DNA from: Cellulomonas hominis
GTDB lineage: Bacteria > Actinomycetota > Actinomycetes > Actinomycetales > Cellulomonadaceae
Direction of reading: 5' to 3'
Assembly: GCF_005239125.1 (NCBI RefSeq)
Contig: NZ_SZYE01000002.1
Coordinates: 1-64,000 of the forward strand
Length of the DNA stretch: 64,000 nucleotides
The notes under the pieces were generated by a model. The model was not told the DNA's origin and searched no databases. It saw only the letters and a program-made list of their open reading frames with translations. A program made the position numbers and the translations under genes. Shown in pieces: positions 1 to 8,666 of the stretch. Every line of letters begins with the position of its first letter. The first letter of the stretch is position 1.

Positions 1-620
1 GGCGGCGGGCGCGCCGGGGGATCGCCCTGATGGTCCGCACCCCCGCGCTGCGTGCGGTGCTCGCGCTGAACATGGTCGTGGCGGCCGGGGGCGCCTACGT
101 GCTGGTGCAGTACGTCCTCGTCGCCCGTGAGGTCTACGCCCGGGGTGACGGGGTCGCGGCGCTGCTGATGGCCGCGCTCGGCGCGGGCTCGATCACGGTG
201 GCGGTGCTGCTTCCCCGGGCGCTCGAGGCGCTGCCGGAGCGCGCGCTGATGCTCGCCGGCGGCGGGGTCGTCGTGGCCGCGACCGCCGGGGTCGCGGCGG
301 CGCTGCACGTCCCCGGCACCCGCGGTCTCGTCCTCGTGGGGGCGCTGTTCGCCCTCGTCGGCGCGGGGTGGGCCGCTGCGGAGACCCCCGTGGGCCGGAT
401 CATCGCCCGCACGACCCCCGAGCGCGACCAGCCCGCGGTGTTCGCCGCGCAGTTCTCGCTGTCGCACGCGTGCTGGCTCGTGACCTACCCGGTGGCGGGG
501 TGGCTCAGCGTGCTCGGGCTCGGCTCGGCCGCCCTCGTCCTCGCCGGCCTGGGCGCGGCGGCTCTCGCGGCGACAGCCGCGCTGTGGCCCACCCGGGAGG
601 TCAGCCACGTGGCACGCTGA
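1..620 (+). CDS. MFS transporter, C-terminal half (cut by window start)
   Basis: The reading frame is open from base 3 and has no start in the window, so the N-terminal half lies upstream. About 205 residues are visible with six hydrophobic helices, which matches helices 7-12 of a 12-helix major facilitator exporter in the cytoplasmic membrane. The entry sequence RRGIALMVRTPALR is a typical loop before helix 7. The next gene starts five bases after the stop and encodes a KmtR-like nickel/cobalt sensor, so metal efflux (NreB-like) is a reasonable inference; a drug exporter cannot be excluded. The substrate is not visible in the sequence. Confidence 0.85.
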   Translation, partial: RRARRGIALMVRTPALRAVLALNMVVAAGGAYVLVQYVLVAREVYARGDGVAALLMAALGAGSITVAVLLPRALEALPERALMLAGGGVVVAATAGVAAALHVPGTRGLVLVGALFALVGAGWAAAETPVGRIIARTTPERDQPAVFAAQFSLSHACWLVTYPVAGWLSVLGLGSAALVLAGLGAAALAATAALWPTREVSHVAR

Positions 621-624
621 GCGG

Positions 625-963
625 GTGACCGCCGAGACCTCCCGGGCCACCGCCCCGGACGCCGACCTCGACACCGCCGTCGACGTCCTGCGCCTGCTCG
701 CCGACCGCACCCGCCTCGCGATCCTCGGCCTGCTGCACGACGGGGAGCTGTCGGTCGGGGCGATCGCGGAGCACCTCGCCCGCCCGGTGCCTGCGGTCTC
801 GCAGCATCTCGCCAAGCTGCGCGGGGGTCGCCTGGTCACCACGCGGCGCGACGGCGCGACGGTCTACTACCGGATGGCGAACGAGCACATCGACGCCCTC
901 GTGCTCAACGTCCTGCACCAGGCCGAGCACCTGCGCTACGACCGCCCGCCGCACCACCACTGA
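625..963 (+). CDS. ArsR/SmtB-family metal sensor, KmtR-like
   Basis: A 112-residue winged-helix repressor. The recognition region is PVPAVSQHLAKLR, followed by the wing TTRRDGATVYYR. The C-terminal part carries H88, E101, H102, H110 and H111 (the protein ends PPHHH). As I remember them, these are exactly the residues that bind nickel/cobalt in mycobacterial KmtR, at the same numbering. There is no CVC arsenic motif. The GTG start lies five bases after the stop of the MFS gene, so the two are probably co-transcribed and the sensor probably derepresses the exporter when Ni or Co rises. The family is certain; the metal is inferred from the ligand set. Confidence 0.9.
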   Translation: MTAETSRATAPDADLDTAVDVLRLLADRTRLAILGLLHDGELSVGAIAEHLARPVPAVSQHLAKLRGGRLVTTRRDGATVYYRMANEHIDALVLNVLHQAEHLRYDRPPHHH

Positions 964-987
964 CCGGTCCGCACGACGCCCGGCTGC

Positions 988-1710
988 TCAGCGCCCCGGG
1001 TCCCCGCCGTCGCGCGCCGGGCCGCTCCGCACCGACCGAGCGGTCGCCGGGGGAGTGCCGACCTCCTCGACGCCGTGGTCGCCGCAGGGGGTCGCGGTCA
1101 CGGCGGCGCGCTCGATCCGGGTCACGAGGAACCACCGGATGCCGCGGCGCAGCCGGCACCAGCCGACCAGGTACCACCGGCCACCCATCGCGCCGAACAT
1201 GATCGGCTCGACGTCGCGGGTCGTCACGCCGCCGTCGCCCGCGACGTACCGGATCCGCACCACGCGCTGCTCCGCCATCGCCTGCTCGAGCGCCGACCTG
1301 ATGGCACGCGAGGGGGCCGGGGGAGCGTTCACCCAGACGCGGCCGGCGAGCTCGTCCGCCTTCCTCCGGGTCACGGGGTCCAGGACGTCCAGGACCTTGC
1401 GCACCCCGGCCGCGGCCAGATCGGCGTAGGGGGCGTCGGGCGCCGCCGAGACGGCCGCGAGCAGCGCGACCGCCTGGGCGGGCGTCAGGCTGACCGGCGG
1501 GAGGGTGGCCCGGGCGGTGAGCCCGTACCCGCCGCCGGGCCCCGGGCGGGACCAGATCGGCGCACCGCTGCTCTCGAGCGCGGCGAGGTCGCGCTTCACC
1601 GTCCGCACGGACACGCCGAACTCGGCGGCCAGCCGCTCGGCCGTGCAACCGCGGGTGCCCTGCCGGCGCAGCATCTCGACCAGCGCGTGCAGGCGCTCCG
1701 CCCGCCTCAA
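988..1710 (-). CDS. YafY-type HTH/WYL-domain transcriptional regulator
   Basis: About 240 residues from a TTG start (MRRAERLHALVEML). The open frame runs much further upstream, but those residues look like out-of-frame sequence. Residues 1-60 form a DeoR/HTH_11-like winged helix (AERLAAEFGVSVRTVKRDL). Residues about 125-190 form a WYL domain with the RWYLVGW core and its basic flank; WYL domains bind small ligands or nucleic acids. The gene is divergent from an alpha/beta hydrolase that starts 74 bases away, which is its likeliest target. The exact start is uncertain because no strong ribosome site is present. Confidence 0.88.
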   Translation of the reverse strand: MRRAERLHALVEMLRRQGTRGCTAERLAAEFGVSVRTVKRDLAALESSGAPIWSRPGPGGGYGLTARATLPPVSLTPAQAVALLAAVSAAPDAPYADLAAAGVRKVLDVLDPVTRRKADELAGRVWVNAPPAPSRAIRSALEQAMAEQRVVRIRYVAGDGGVTTRDVEPIMFGAMGGRWYLVGWCRLRRGIRWFLVTRIERAAVTATPCGDHGVEEVGTPPATARSVRSGPARDGGDPGR

Positions 1711-1783
1711 CTCGACGCCCGGACCAGATCCATGCCAGAAATGGTGACACACCGCTGTCCGGAGGGCTTGCGAGCATCGGGCC

Positions 1784-2524
1784 ATGACGACCAGCACAGA
1801 CGCACCGACCATCCTCCTGATCCCCGGCCACTGGCTGGGGGCGTGGGCCTGGGACGAGGTGGTGGCGCACCTGACCGGCGCCGGCCACCGAGCCGTCCCG
1901 ATGACCCTGCCCGGCCTCGACCCCGCCGACCCCGAGCGCGCGTCCAGGACCCTCGACGACCAGGCCGCGGCGATCGAGCAGGCCATGCACCGGGCCGGCG
2001 CGTCCGCCGGGCGTCCGGTGGTGGTCGTGGCGCACAGCGGGGCCAACGCACCCGTCAGCCTCGTCCTCGACCGGCACCCCGGGTGGGTGCGGCACGTGGT
2101 CTGGGTCGACAGCGGACCAGTGGCGCCCGGCACCGTCGCCGCCCCGGACGGCCCGGACGAGCTGCCCCTGCCGCCCTTCGACGCGCTGGGGCAGCAGGCG
2201 AGCCTCGACGGCCTGGGCGAGGCGTCCCTGGAGCGGTTCCGGACCCGCGCCGTCCCGCAGCCCGGGGCCGCGCTGCGGCAGCCCGTGCAGCTCTCGGACC
2301 CCGGCCGGCTGGAGGTGCCGACGACGCTCGTGTGCTGCTCCATCCCCGGAGCCCAGGTGAGGGAGCTGGCGGACGGGGGCCACCCGATGTTCGCGGAGGT
2401 CGCGCGGCTCCGGCACGTCGAGTTCGTCGACCTGCCCACCGGGCACTGGCCGATGTGGAGCCGGCCCGCCGACCTGGCGGAGGTCGTCCTCACCGCGGCG
2501 GCTGCGGCGGCCGAGGCCGGGTGA
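1784..2524 (+). CDS. alpha/beta-fold hydrolase
   Basis: A 246-residue cytosolic hydrolase. The oxyanion segment LLIPGHWLGAWAWD is near residue 12, the nucleophile elbow VVAHSGAN carries the probable catalytic serine near residue 85, and TGHWPMW near the C terminus supplies the histidine. The elbow is A-H-S-G-A rather than the usual G-x-S-x-G, which also occurs in this family. It is transcribed away from the WYL regulator. The substrate cannot be read from the sequence. Confidence 0.9.
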   Translation: MTTSTDAPTILLIPGHWLGAWAWDEVVAHLTGAGHRAVPMTLPGLDPADPERASRTLDDQAAAIEQAMHRAGASAGRPVVVVAHSGANAPVSLVLDRHPGWVRHVVWVDSGPVAPGTVAAPDGPDELPLPPFDALGQQASLDGLGEASLERFRTRAVPQPGAALRQPVQLSDPGRLEVPTTLVCCSIPGAQVRELADGGHPMFAEVARLRHVEFVDLPTGHWPMWSRPADLAEVVLTAAAAAAEAG

Positions 2525-2558
2525 GACTGCGGGCCCGCTGCGGTGTCAGGCTGGTCCC

Positions 2559-3230
2559 GTGACCAGGACGCAGCTGCCCGCGGGCCTCCGTGCCGTCGTG
2601 TTCGACGTGGGCGAGACCCTCGTCGACGAGTCGGGGGCGTGGAGCCGGCAGGCGAGAGCCGCGGGCGTCACGGCGTTCAGCCTCATGGCGGCCGTCGGTG
2701 CGGCGATCAGCCAGGGACGCGACCACCGCGACGCGTGGGCGCTGCTCGGCGTGCCGGCACCGCGGTCGGTGCCCGACATCGACGGTGCGGACCTGTACCC
2801 CGATGCGGTCGGCTGCCTCCGCGCGGCGCGCGCGGCGGGGTTCGTCGTCGGCGTCGCGGGCAACCAGCCAGCAGGAGCGGAGGCCGCCGTCGAGGGCTTC
2901 GGGGTCGACCTCGACTTCGTGGCCGCGTCCGCGACGTGGGGCGTCGCGAAGCCGTCGCCCGAGTTCTTCCGACGTGTCGTCGCCCGGACGGGTCTCCGCC
3001 CGCACCAGGTGCTGTACGTGGGGGACCGCCTCGACAACGACGTCCGGCCGGCCCGCGCGGCGGGCCTGCGGACCGCCTGGCTCCGGCGAGGACCGTGGGG
3101 CCACCTCCAGCAGCTGCGGGCCGATGAGGAACGCCCCGATCTCGAGCTCACGGACCTCGCCGCGCTCACCGAGGCGCTCCGCGCCGCGGCACCCGGGGCG
3201 CGGGACCGGCTGCCCGGGTCGGCGGTCTGA
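2559..3230 (+). CDS. HAD-family hydrolase
   Basis: A 223-residue haloacid-dehalogenase-superfamily phosphatase. Motif I is FDVGETL with the nucleophilic Asp near residue 16. A C1-type helical cap occupies about residues 30-75. Motif III has the Lys in WGVAKPSPEFF and motif IV is YVGDRLDNDV. The second aspartate of the classical DxDxT is a glycine, as in many HAD subfamily IA members. The GTG start lies 34 bases after the hydrolase stop, with CAGGCT six bases before it, so it may have its own leaderless promoter. Substrate unknown. Confidence 0.9.
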   Translation: MTRTQLPAGLRAVVFDVGETLVDESGAWSRQARAAGVTAFSLMAAVGAAISQGRDHRDAWALLGVPAPRSVPDIDGADLYPDAVGCLRAARAAGFVVGVAGNQPAGAEAAVEGFGVDLDFVAASATWGVAKPSPEFFRRVVARTGLRPHQVLYVGDRLDNDVRPARAAGLRTAWLRRGPWGHLQQLRADEERPDLELTDLAALTEALRAAAPGARDRLPGSAV

Positions 3231-3254
3231 TCCGGCTCGGTCGGTCGGCGGCCG

Positions 3255-4004
3255 TCAGGACTCCGGGCCCTCCGGGTGGAGCCGGTCGGCGAGGAGCCTG
3301 TCGAGCTCCCGCCACGCGGGCGAGTCGACGCCGGCGTGCGCCGTGAGCAGGTCGACCACGTCGGGCCGGACGTGGCCGAACGCGGGGAGGTCCGGCACCG
3401 TCGTCATGCGGCGGGCGAGCGCGGCGGCGGTGTCGGCGACCTCCGCCAGGCGCGGGTCGTCCGGGTTCCGGTCGATGGCGTCGTCGTAGCCGCGGAGCAC
3501 GGCGACGTACTCCTCGTCGTCGAGCAGCGCGGCGTGCGTGGGGAGGATCCCGCGCGCGAGGTCCGGGGCCACGGCGTACCCGAGGATCCAGTCGTCGCGG
3601 ATGGCGTCCTGGTACCGCTCGGAGAGCCCGATCGCGCCGAGCCGGTCCAGGTACGCGATCGCCTCGGCGGGCAGGCAGAGGCGGTCGGGCCGGCCCAGGT
3701 GCTGCAGCCGAGCCCGGCGCCGCTCCAGCGAGCGGACGCGGTCACCGAGCGTGGCGTCGATGAGCGCGACGTGCCGGGCGAGGTCGTCGCCGTCGGCGGC
3801 CAGGACGTCCGGGATGCGGGCCAACGGGACCCCCGCCTGCGCCAGCGTGACGATCCGGGTGAGGTCGACGACCGCCCGGCTGTCGTACCGCCGGTAGCCG
3901 GAGGCGTCCCGCGCCGGTTCCGGGAGCAGCCCCTTGGCGTGGTAGACGCGGACGGCCTTGACCGTCACCCCGGCGTGGGTCGCGAGCTGTCCGATGGTGA
4001 GCAC
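3255..4004 (-). CDS. MerR-family transcriptional regulator
   Basis: A 249-residue MerR protein. The HTH starts with LTIGQLATHAGVTVKAVRVY and is followed by the second half-wing GYRRYDSRAV, then a coiled dimerisation helix rich in Arg and Leu (about residues 75-120). The C-terminal 130 residues are helical and resemble the TipA-like effector region of actinobacterial MerR proteins, without metal-binding cysteines. The GTG start gives the canonical MerR N terminus. It is divergent from an esterase whose promoter region holds a MerR-type long spacer with a dyad (4020-4051). Confidence 0.9.
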   Translation of the reverse strand: MLTIGQLATHAGVTVKAVRVYHAKGLLPEPARDASGYRRYDSRAVVDLTRIVTLAQAGVPLARIPDVLAADGDDLARHVALIDATLGDRVRSLERRRARLQHLGRPDRLCLPAEAIAYLDRLGAIGLSERYQDAIRDDWILGYAVAPDLARGILPTHAALLDDEEYVAVLRGYDDAIDRNPDDPRLAEVADTAAALARRMTTVPDLPAFGHVRPDVVDLLTAHAGVDSPAWRELDRLLADRLHPEGPES

Positions 4005-4019
4005 ACCCCATCCTGACGC

Positions 4020-4051
4020 TTGACCTTGACCCAGGGGCGGGGTCGCAGCCT
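4020..4051 (+). promoter_or_regulatory. MerR-type promoter with spacer dyad
   Basis: A TTGACC -35 (4020-4025) and a weak CAGCCT -10 (4046-4051) are separated by 20 bases, the long spacing typical of MerR targets. The spacer holds the dyad GACCC-N7-GGGTC (4028-4044). It lies between the divergent MerR gene and the esterase. Three better examples of the same layout occur elsewhere in the window. Confidence 0.55.
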
Positions 4052-4109
4052 GGGTCCGACCGGACGCGATCCGCGCGCCCGGGCCCGTCTCCCACGAGAG
4101 GACCACCGC

Positions 4110-5021
4110 ATGACCGGCATGCTGCACGGCTGCCTCCCCGACACGGAGTACCTCGAGCTCACGGCGCGGTCAGGGCGTCGCTACGGGATCTGGCTGACGA
4201 CGCCGCCCGGGTACGCGGACGGCACGGATCCGCTCCCGCTCGTGTACGTGGTCGACGGCAACTGGTCCGTGGGCCTCACGGCGCCCCTGATCGTCACCCA
4301 GCTGGACCCGTTCCTCGCGGTCGCCCCGTACGTCCAGGTCAGCGTCGGGTACGCGGGCGAGGACGCGTCGGACTGGGACACGCTCCGGAACCGGGACCTC
4401 GTGCCGCCGGGCGAGCCCGTGAACGAGATCACCCTGTCCACGCTCGTGACGGCTCGCGACCGCGGGCTCATGTCGCAGGCGGTCGTGGACGCCTACCTCG
4501 CCGAGCTCGCCGACACCCGCGCCGACGCCTTCCTCGACTTCCTGACCCACGAGCTGCACCCGCACCTGACCTCGCGGCTCCGCGTCAGCGAGACCGGGCA
4601 CGGGCTCTTCGGCTACTCGTACGGAGGGCTGTTCGCCCTGTACGCGTGGCTGCGCGACGCCGCGCCGTTCGCGACCTTCGGTGCGGGCAGCCCGGGGGTC
4701 CTCGCCGAGGACAGCCAGATCTTCGCGCTGATCGACGCCCTGCCGGAACGCCGCACCGACGCGACCCCCGCGCGGCTGCACCTCACCGGCAACGAGGTCG
4801 AGGCGCTCGGGCCCGTGCCCGTCTACCGGAGGCTGGCGAGCCAGCTCCTCGCCGTGCACGACCGGCTGCAGAGCACGGACCGGGCGCCGGACGTGTCCAC
4901 CGCCCTCCTGCGCGAGACGCACGTCACCGGGCTCCAGGCCTCGTTCCTGAGCTACCTGAAAGCGTGCCGCTCGGGGGCCGAGGGCTCCGGCACCCGCGGG
5001 GGCCGAGCACGGCCGGCGTGA
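4110..5021 (+). CDS. alpha/beta hydrolase, esterase-D / enterochelin-esterase-like family
   Basis: A 303-residue hydrolase of the putative-esterase family (the IroE/YbbA type). It shows the early motif YGIWLTTPPGY, the segment LVYVVDGN, and the nucleophile elbow FGYSYGGLFALYAW near residue 165. A late ETHVTGL near the C terminus could supply the catalytic His. The ATG at 4110 is preceded by GAGAGGAC, which favours it over upstream in-frame starts. It is divergent from the MerR gene and probably regulated by it. There is no signal peptide, so it probably acts in the cytosol. Substrate unknown. Confidence 0.88.
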   Translation: MTGMLHGCLPDTEYLELTARSGRRYGIWLTTPPGYADGTDPLPLVYVVDGNWSVGLTAPLIVTQLDPFLAVAPYVQVSVGYAGEDASDWDTLRNRDLVPPGEPVNEITLSTLVTARDRGLMSQAVVDAYLAELADTRADAFLDFLTHELHPHLTSRLRVSETGHGLFGYSYGGLFALYAWLRDAAPFATFGAGSPGVLAEDSQIFALIDALPERRTDATPARLHLTGNEVEALGPVPVYRRLASQLLAVHDRLQSTDRAPDVSTALLRETHVTGLQASFLSYLKACRSGAEGSGTRGGRARPA

Positions 5022-5134
5022 GCCACCGGGCCCCCGCGGCGCGCTCGGCGCCGGTCGGGCGTCGGCATCGTGTTGAATGGTCGCTCTGGTCAGCGGCGAG
5101 GCACCCCGTCCTCCGCCACGCGGAGAGGACGCAG

Positions 5135-5497
5135 GTGACGAGTCCGGGTTGGTTCGCAGCCGTGGGGTGCGCCGTGCTGCTCGGCGTCCTCGACGTCGTG
5201 ATCTGGGCGGTCGTCTCGGCCGCCGGCGGCGCCGGTCGGAGCCGCTCCGCGGGCATCCGCCTGCCGTCCCTGATGGCGAGCGAGGAGGCCTGGCGCGCCG
5301 GGCACGCCGCGGCGCGGAAGGTCATGGGTCCGCTGCTGGTCGCGGCTGCGGTGATCGCCGTGCTGTCCGTCCCCCTGCAGCTGTCACCGATCGCCTACGT
5401 CGTCACCCTGGGGCTGTCCCTCGCCTGCACGGTCCTGGCGCTCGGGGCGGGAGCGGCGGCCGCCTCGCGGGTCGCCCGCCAGCGCGCCGACGACTGA
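5135..5497 (+). CDS. SdpI-family membrane protein
   Basis: A 120-residue protein with three hydrophobic helices (about residues 5-27, 65-85 and 90-112). Between the first and second helix it has the SdpI-family signature GIRLPSLMASEEAWRAGH. SdpI is the Bacillus immunity protein against the SDP toxin, but most actinobacterial relatives have no known toxin partner and none is visible here. A GGAGAGG ribosome site lies upstream of the GTG start. Confidence 0.85.
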   Translation: MTSPGWFAAVGCAVLLGVLDVVIWAVVSAAGGAGRSRSAGIRLPSLMASEEAWRAGHAAARKVMGPLLVAAAVIAVLSVPLQLSPIAYVVTLGLSLACTVLALGAGAAAASRVARQRADD

Positions 5498-5507
5498 CCG
5501 CCCCGAC

Positions 5508-6047
5508 TCAGTCCGGCCGGAGGCCCCCGCGGAGGACAGCGGCGATCGTCCCGCGGTCCTCCGGCGGGCCGAGCCGGGCGGCGTGCTCGAACCCGCAGAC
5601 CAGGTGCATGAGCTGCTCCAGGGTGAGCTCCTGCCGGACGTCGCCGGCGCGCTGGGCGCGCTCCAGCAGGACGGCGGCGCTCCGCGTCAGCTCGGCCTTC
5701 GCGTCGCGGACCTCGGGGGAGGAGCCGTCGGCCGCCAGGAGCACCTGCTGCAGCCCGTCGTCCGCGAGCATCAGGTCCAGCACGGTGGCGAGGAACCCGT
5801 GGAACGCGGGACCTGCGGCGTCGTCGGCCACGGCGGCGCGGGCGGCGTCGAGCGCCCGCTGGACGGTGCCCGCGGTGAGCTGCTCGACGAGGGCGTCGAC
5901 CGTGGGGAAGTGCCGGTAGACGGTGCCGACGCCGACCCCGGCGGCGCGCGCGACGTCGTTGAGCCGGAGGGTCCCGCGGTCCTGGCCGGCGGCGGCCTCG
6001 AGGATGCGTTCGCGGCTGCGGGCGGCGTCGGCGCGGAGGGGGGACAT
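5508..6047 (-). CDS. TetR-family repressor
   Basis: A 179-residue TetR protein. The N-terminal HTH contains LNDVARAAGVGVGTVYRHF near residues 28-46; the C-terminal ligand domain is helical (LADDGLQQVLLAADG, LEQLMHLVCGFEHAARLG). The start MSPLRADAARSRERIL fits the family. It is divergent from an SDR whose start is 84 bases away, with two 13-bp GGATGA-type dyads between them. The gene ends 11 bases from the convergent SdpI-like gene. Confidence 0.93.
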   Translation of the reverse strand: MSPLRADAARSRERILEAAAGQDRGTLRLNDVARAAGVGVGTVYRHFPTVDALVEQLTAGTVQRALDAARAAVADDAAGPAFHGFLATVLDLMLADDGLQQVLLAADGSSPEVRDAKAELTRSAAVLLERAQRAGDVRQELTLEQLMHLVCGFEHAARLGPPEDRGTIAAVLRGGLRPD

Positions 6048-6068
6048 GTGGACCACCCTACCTGAAGC

Positions 6069-6112
6069 GGATGAAGCATCCGGTACGGTGACCACGACCG
6101 GATGATCTATCC
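6069..6112. promoter_or_regulatory. paired TetR operator candidates
   Basis: Two similar 13-mers, GGATGAAGCATCC (6069-6081) and GGATGATCTATCC (6100-6112), start 31 bases apart between the divergent TetR and SDR genes. Each has GGAT/ATCC arms, and both share the first six bases. The second lies just upstream of the SDR start. These are the likeliest sites for the adjacent TetR protein. Confidence 0.55.
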
Positions 6113-6131
6113 ACTTACGGACGGGGCCACC

Positions 6132-7103
6132 ATGACCGAGCAGACGACCACCCACCGGACCGCGACCGGCGACGCGACCTGGGATCCGGCGCGCCCGCCC
6201 CGCCAGGACGGGCGCACCGTCGTGGTCACGGGCGCGACCGCCGGCATCGGGTACTTCGCGGCCGAGCAGCTCGCGGCCGCGGGCGCGGAGGTCGTGCTCG
6301 CCTCGCGCTCCGCCGCCCGGCTGGCCGGGGCGCGGGAGGCGATCCTCGCCCGGACCCCGGACGCGCACGTGCGGACCGTCGTGCTGGAGCTCGGCTCCTT
6401 CGGGGCGGTCGACGAGGCGGCGGCCGAGCTCGCGGCGCTCCCGCGCCTCGACGGCGTGTTCCTCAACGGCGGCGCGATGTCCATGAGCACGCGCGCCCGC
6501 ACGTCGGACGGCCACCCGCTGCTGCTCGGCACGCACGTCCTCGGGCACGTGCGGCTGCTCGCGGGGATCCTGCCCGCGCTGACGGCGACCGCCGTCGAGC
6601 ACGGGGGAGAGGGGCGGGTCGTGCACGCCTCGACCGGCTTCGTCGCGCGGTTCCGGCCGGACGTCGACGACCCCGCGCGGGTGCCGCGACTCGGTGTCGT
6701 CGCGTACGCCAAGGCCAAGGCCGTCACGGAGGTGCTCGCGTTCGAGCTGGACCGGCGGCTGCGCGCGGCCGGGCGGCCCGTGGCCTCGGTGGTCACGCAC
6801 CCCGGTGTGGGCGTCGACGCGCGCACGCCGCACCGCCCGGGCATCCGCGACGACAGCACGCCGTACCGGCGCAACCCGTACACCCCGTGGGCGCAGGGCA
6901 AGGACGCGGCGGCCTGGCCCGGCGTCCGCGCGCTGACCGACCCCGGGATCCGCGGCGGGGACTACGTGGCGCCCCGCGAGGGGATGCGGGGTCTGCCGGT
7001 GCGTTTGGCGGCGCCCGCGCGGACCGCCGACCCGGGGGCCGACGCGGTGCGCCGCGTCTGGGAGCGGGTCGAGGCCCTCGCGGGCGTCGAGCTCCGCGTC
7101 TGA
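6132..7103 (+). CDS. SDR-family oxidoreductase (retinol-dehydrogenase / WW-oxidoreductase-like)
   Basis: A 323-residue short-chain dehydrogenase. The dinucleotide motif is TVVVTGATAGIGYFAAEQLA (about residues 32-51), and NGG at FLNGGAMS replaces the usual NNAG. The active site has a Ser in VVHASTGF and a YAKAK motif (Tyr-x-x-x-Lys) near residue 195. The length and the LNGGA motif fit the retinol-dehydrogenase/WWOX-like group. The ATG at 6132 is chosen over an upstream in-frame ATG that would lie in the operator. It is probably repressed by the divergent TetR protein. Confidence 0.9.
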   Translation: MTEQTTTHRTATGDATWDPARPPRQDGRTVVVTGATAGIGYFAAEQLAAAGAEVVLASRSAARLAGAREAILARTPDAHVRTVVLELGSFGAVDEAAAELAALPRLDGVFLNGGAMSMSTRARTSDGHPLLLGTHVLGHVRLLAGILPALTATAVEHGGEGRVVHASTGFVARFRPDVDDPARVPRLGVVAYAKAKAVTEVLAFELDRRLRAAGRPVASVVTHPGVGVDARTPHRPGIRDDSTPYRRNPYTPWAQGKDAAAWPGVRALTDPGIRGGDYVAPREGMRGLPVRLAAPARTADPGADAVRRVWERVEALAGVELRV

Positions 7104-7117
7104 GGAGCCCTCGCGCC

Positions 7118-7169
7118 CGCGCCCCGACGCGCTGCCGGCTACCTGGCGCCGGCAGCGCGTCGGGGCGCG
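7118..7169. terminator. 22-bp perfect hairpin, bidirectional terminator
   Basis: The arms 7118-7139 and 7148-7169 are perfectly complementary over 22 bp with an 8-base loop. The hairpin sits between two converging genes (SDR and MFS). There is no T tract, which is common for actinobacterial terminators. Confidence 0.8.
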
Positions 7170-7196
7170 CACGCCGGCCGCGTGCGGGCGCGCGCG

Positions 7197-8666
7197 TCAC
7201 CGTCCGGGGAGCGCCCGGGCCCGCCGCACACCCGCGAAGCCGGCGGCGACGCATGCTCCGGCCAGCAGCGCGAGCGCCCCACCCGCTGCCGGGACGACAC
7301 GACCGAACTGCTCGACCTGCTGGTGCGTCCACGGGTCCGCCGACACGTCGCCCGCCACGAGCGTGGCGAGCACCGCGCCGCTGAGGGCGACACCGGCCGC
7401 CGTGGCCACCTCCGACGCGGTGTCGACGAGCGCGGCGCCGATGGTGGTCCGGTCCTCCGGCAGGCCGCGCATGACGTTCGTGCCCGCGACCACGCCGTTC
7501 ACGCGCATACCCGCGGCGACGAGCACCAGGGCGACCGCCACCCAGACGTAGCCGGCGGAACCGAGGACCGTGTACACGACCAGCCCGAGCAGCACGGCGA
7601 GCGCGCTGAGCCCGGCGGCCCGCTCGAGGCCGACCCGCTGCATGATCGGTCGGATCAGGTACCCGCCGGCGATCAGGACCACGACCTGGGGGAGGGTACC
7701 GAGCGCGGCCTGCGCGGGGGTCCACCCCCACGCGAGCTGGAGCTGCAGCGTCACCAGGAACCCGAGTCCGGACGCCGCCAGCCCCGTCGCGGCCTTGAAC
7801 GCCAGCCCGGACGACACCAGGGGCCGCCCGACCAGGCGCAGGTCGAGCAGGGGGTGCGGCGTGGACCGCTCCCGCCGGACGAACGCGACGGCGGCGAGGA
7901 CCGCACCGGCGGCGGCCGCGTAGCCCACCCAGGGCGGGACGCCCGCCTCCACGAGCAGGGTCGGGGCGAGCAGCGCCAGCACCACCGACGCGGTGCCGAG
8001 GATCCCGCCGGGCACGTCGACGGGGGCGCGGTGCAGCTCGCCCGGCTGGTCGGCCGCGACGCCGCGGACCAGGCACACGAACGCCAGGGCGGCGATCGGG
8101 GCGTCCGCGATCAGCAGCGCCTGCCACGGCGCGAAGGCGAGCACGACACCGCCGACGGTGGGACCGAGGGCCAGGCCGACGAGGCCGACCGTGGAGATGA
8201 CGGTGGTCGCGCGCACCCGCCGCTCGTCGTCGTCGAAGAGCCGGAACGCGAGGGCCAGGGACCCGGGCGTCGTCATCGCGGCGGCGACGCCCATGGCCGC
8301 CCGGACCGCGACGAGCTGCCAGATCGACGTGACCGCCCCGGCCGCGAGGCTGGCCGTCCCGAGCAGGACGAGCCCGACCAGCATCACCCGGCGGCGCCCG
8401 ACACGGTCGGCGAGGGCGCCGAGGGTCAGCATCAGGCCGCCCAAGACCACGGCGTACGAGCTGGTCACCAGCTGCAGGGACACGGCCGAGGCGCGCAGGT
8501 CGCGGCCGATCGTCGGCAGCGCGACGTTGAGGACCGAGTTGTCGAGCATCTCGACCAGGAACACGGCCGAGAGGCCGGTGAGGGGCAGCCACGCCTCGCG
8601 CAGGGTCCGTGCGGGCCGGGGTGGCTGCGTGGTCGAGGTGACAGGGCTCTGAGGTCGCGTGGTCAC
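7197..8666 (-). CDS. MFS drug exporter, DHA2 (14-helix) family
   Basis: A 489-residue membrane transporter with about 14 predicted helices. It has the DHA2 motif NVALPTIGRDL in helix 1, motif A GALADRVGRRRVMLVGL between helices 2 and 3, and motif C-like GPTVGGVV in helix 5. This is the LfrA/QacA/EmrB type of proton-coupled multidrug exporter in the cytoplasmic membrane. The GTG start is preceded by GAAGGAG. No regulator gene adjoins it, which is unusual for the family; the 460 bases upstream are empty. Confidence 0.93.
   Translation of the reverse strand: MTTRPQSPVTSTTQPPRPARTLREAWLPLTGLSAVFLVEMLDNSVLNVALPTIGRDLRASAVSLQLVTSSYAVVLGGLMLTLGALADRVGRRRVMLVGLVLLGTASLAAGAVTSIWQLVAVRAAMGVAAAMTTPGSLALAFRLFDDDERRVRATTVISTVGLVGLALGPTVGGVVLAFAPWQALLIADAPIAALAFVCLVRGVAADQPGELHRAPVDVPGGILGTASVVLALLAPTLLVEAGVPPWVGYAAAAGAVLAAVAFVRRERSTPHPLLDLRLVGRPLVSSGLAFKAATGLAASGLGFLVTLQLQLAWGWTPAQAALGTLPQVVVLIAGGYLIRPIMQRVGLERAAGLSALAVLLGLVVYTVLGSAGYVWVAVALVLVAAGMRVNGVVAGTNVMRGLPEDRTTIGAALVDTASEVATAAGVALSGAVLATLVAGDVSADPWTHQQVEQFGRVVPAAGGALALLAGACVAAGFAGVRRARALPGR

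Noticed and set aside
905-2493. 500-residue minus-strand open frames covering the WYL gene and the hydrolase
   Set aside because: Only the part from 988 to 1710 in one frame has WYL/HTH motifs; the rest is antisense to the hydrolase and Arg/Pro-rich.
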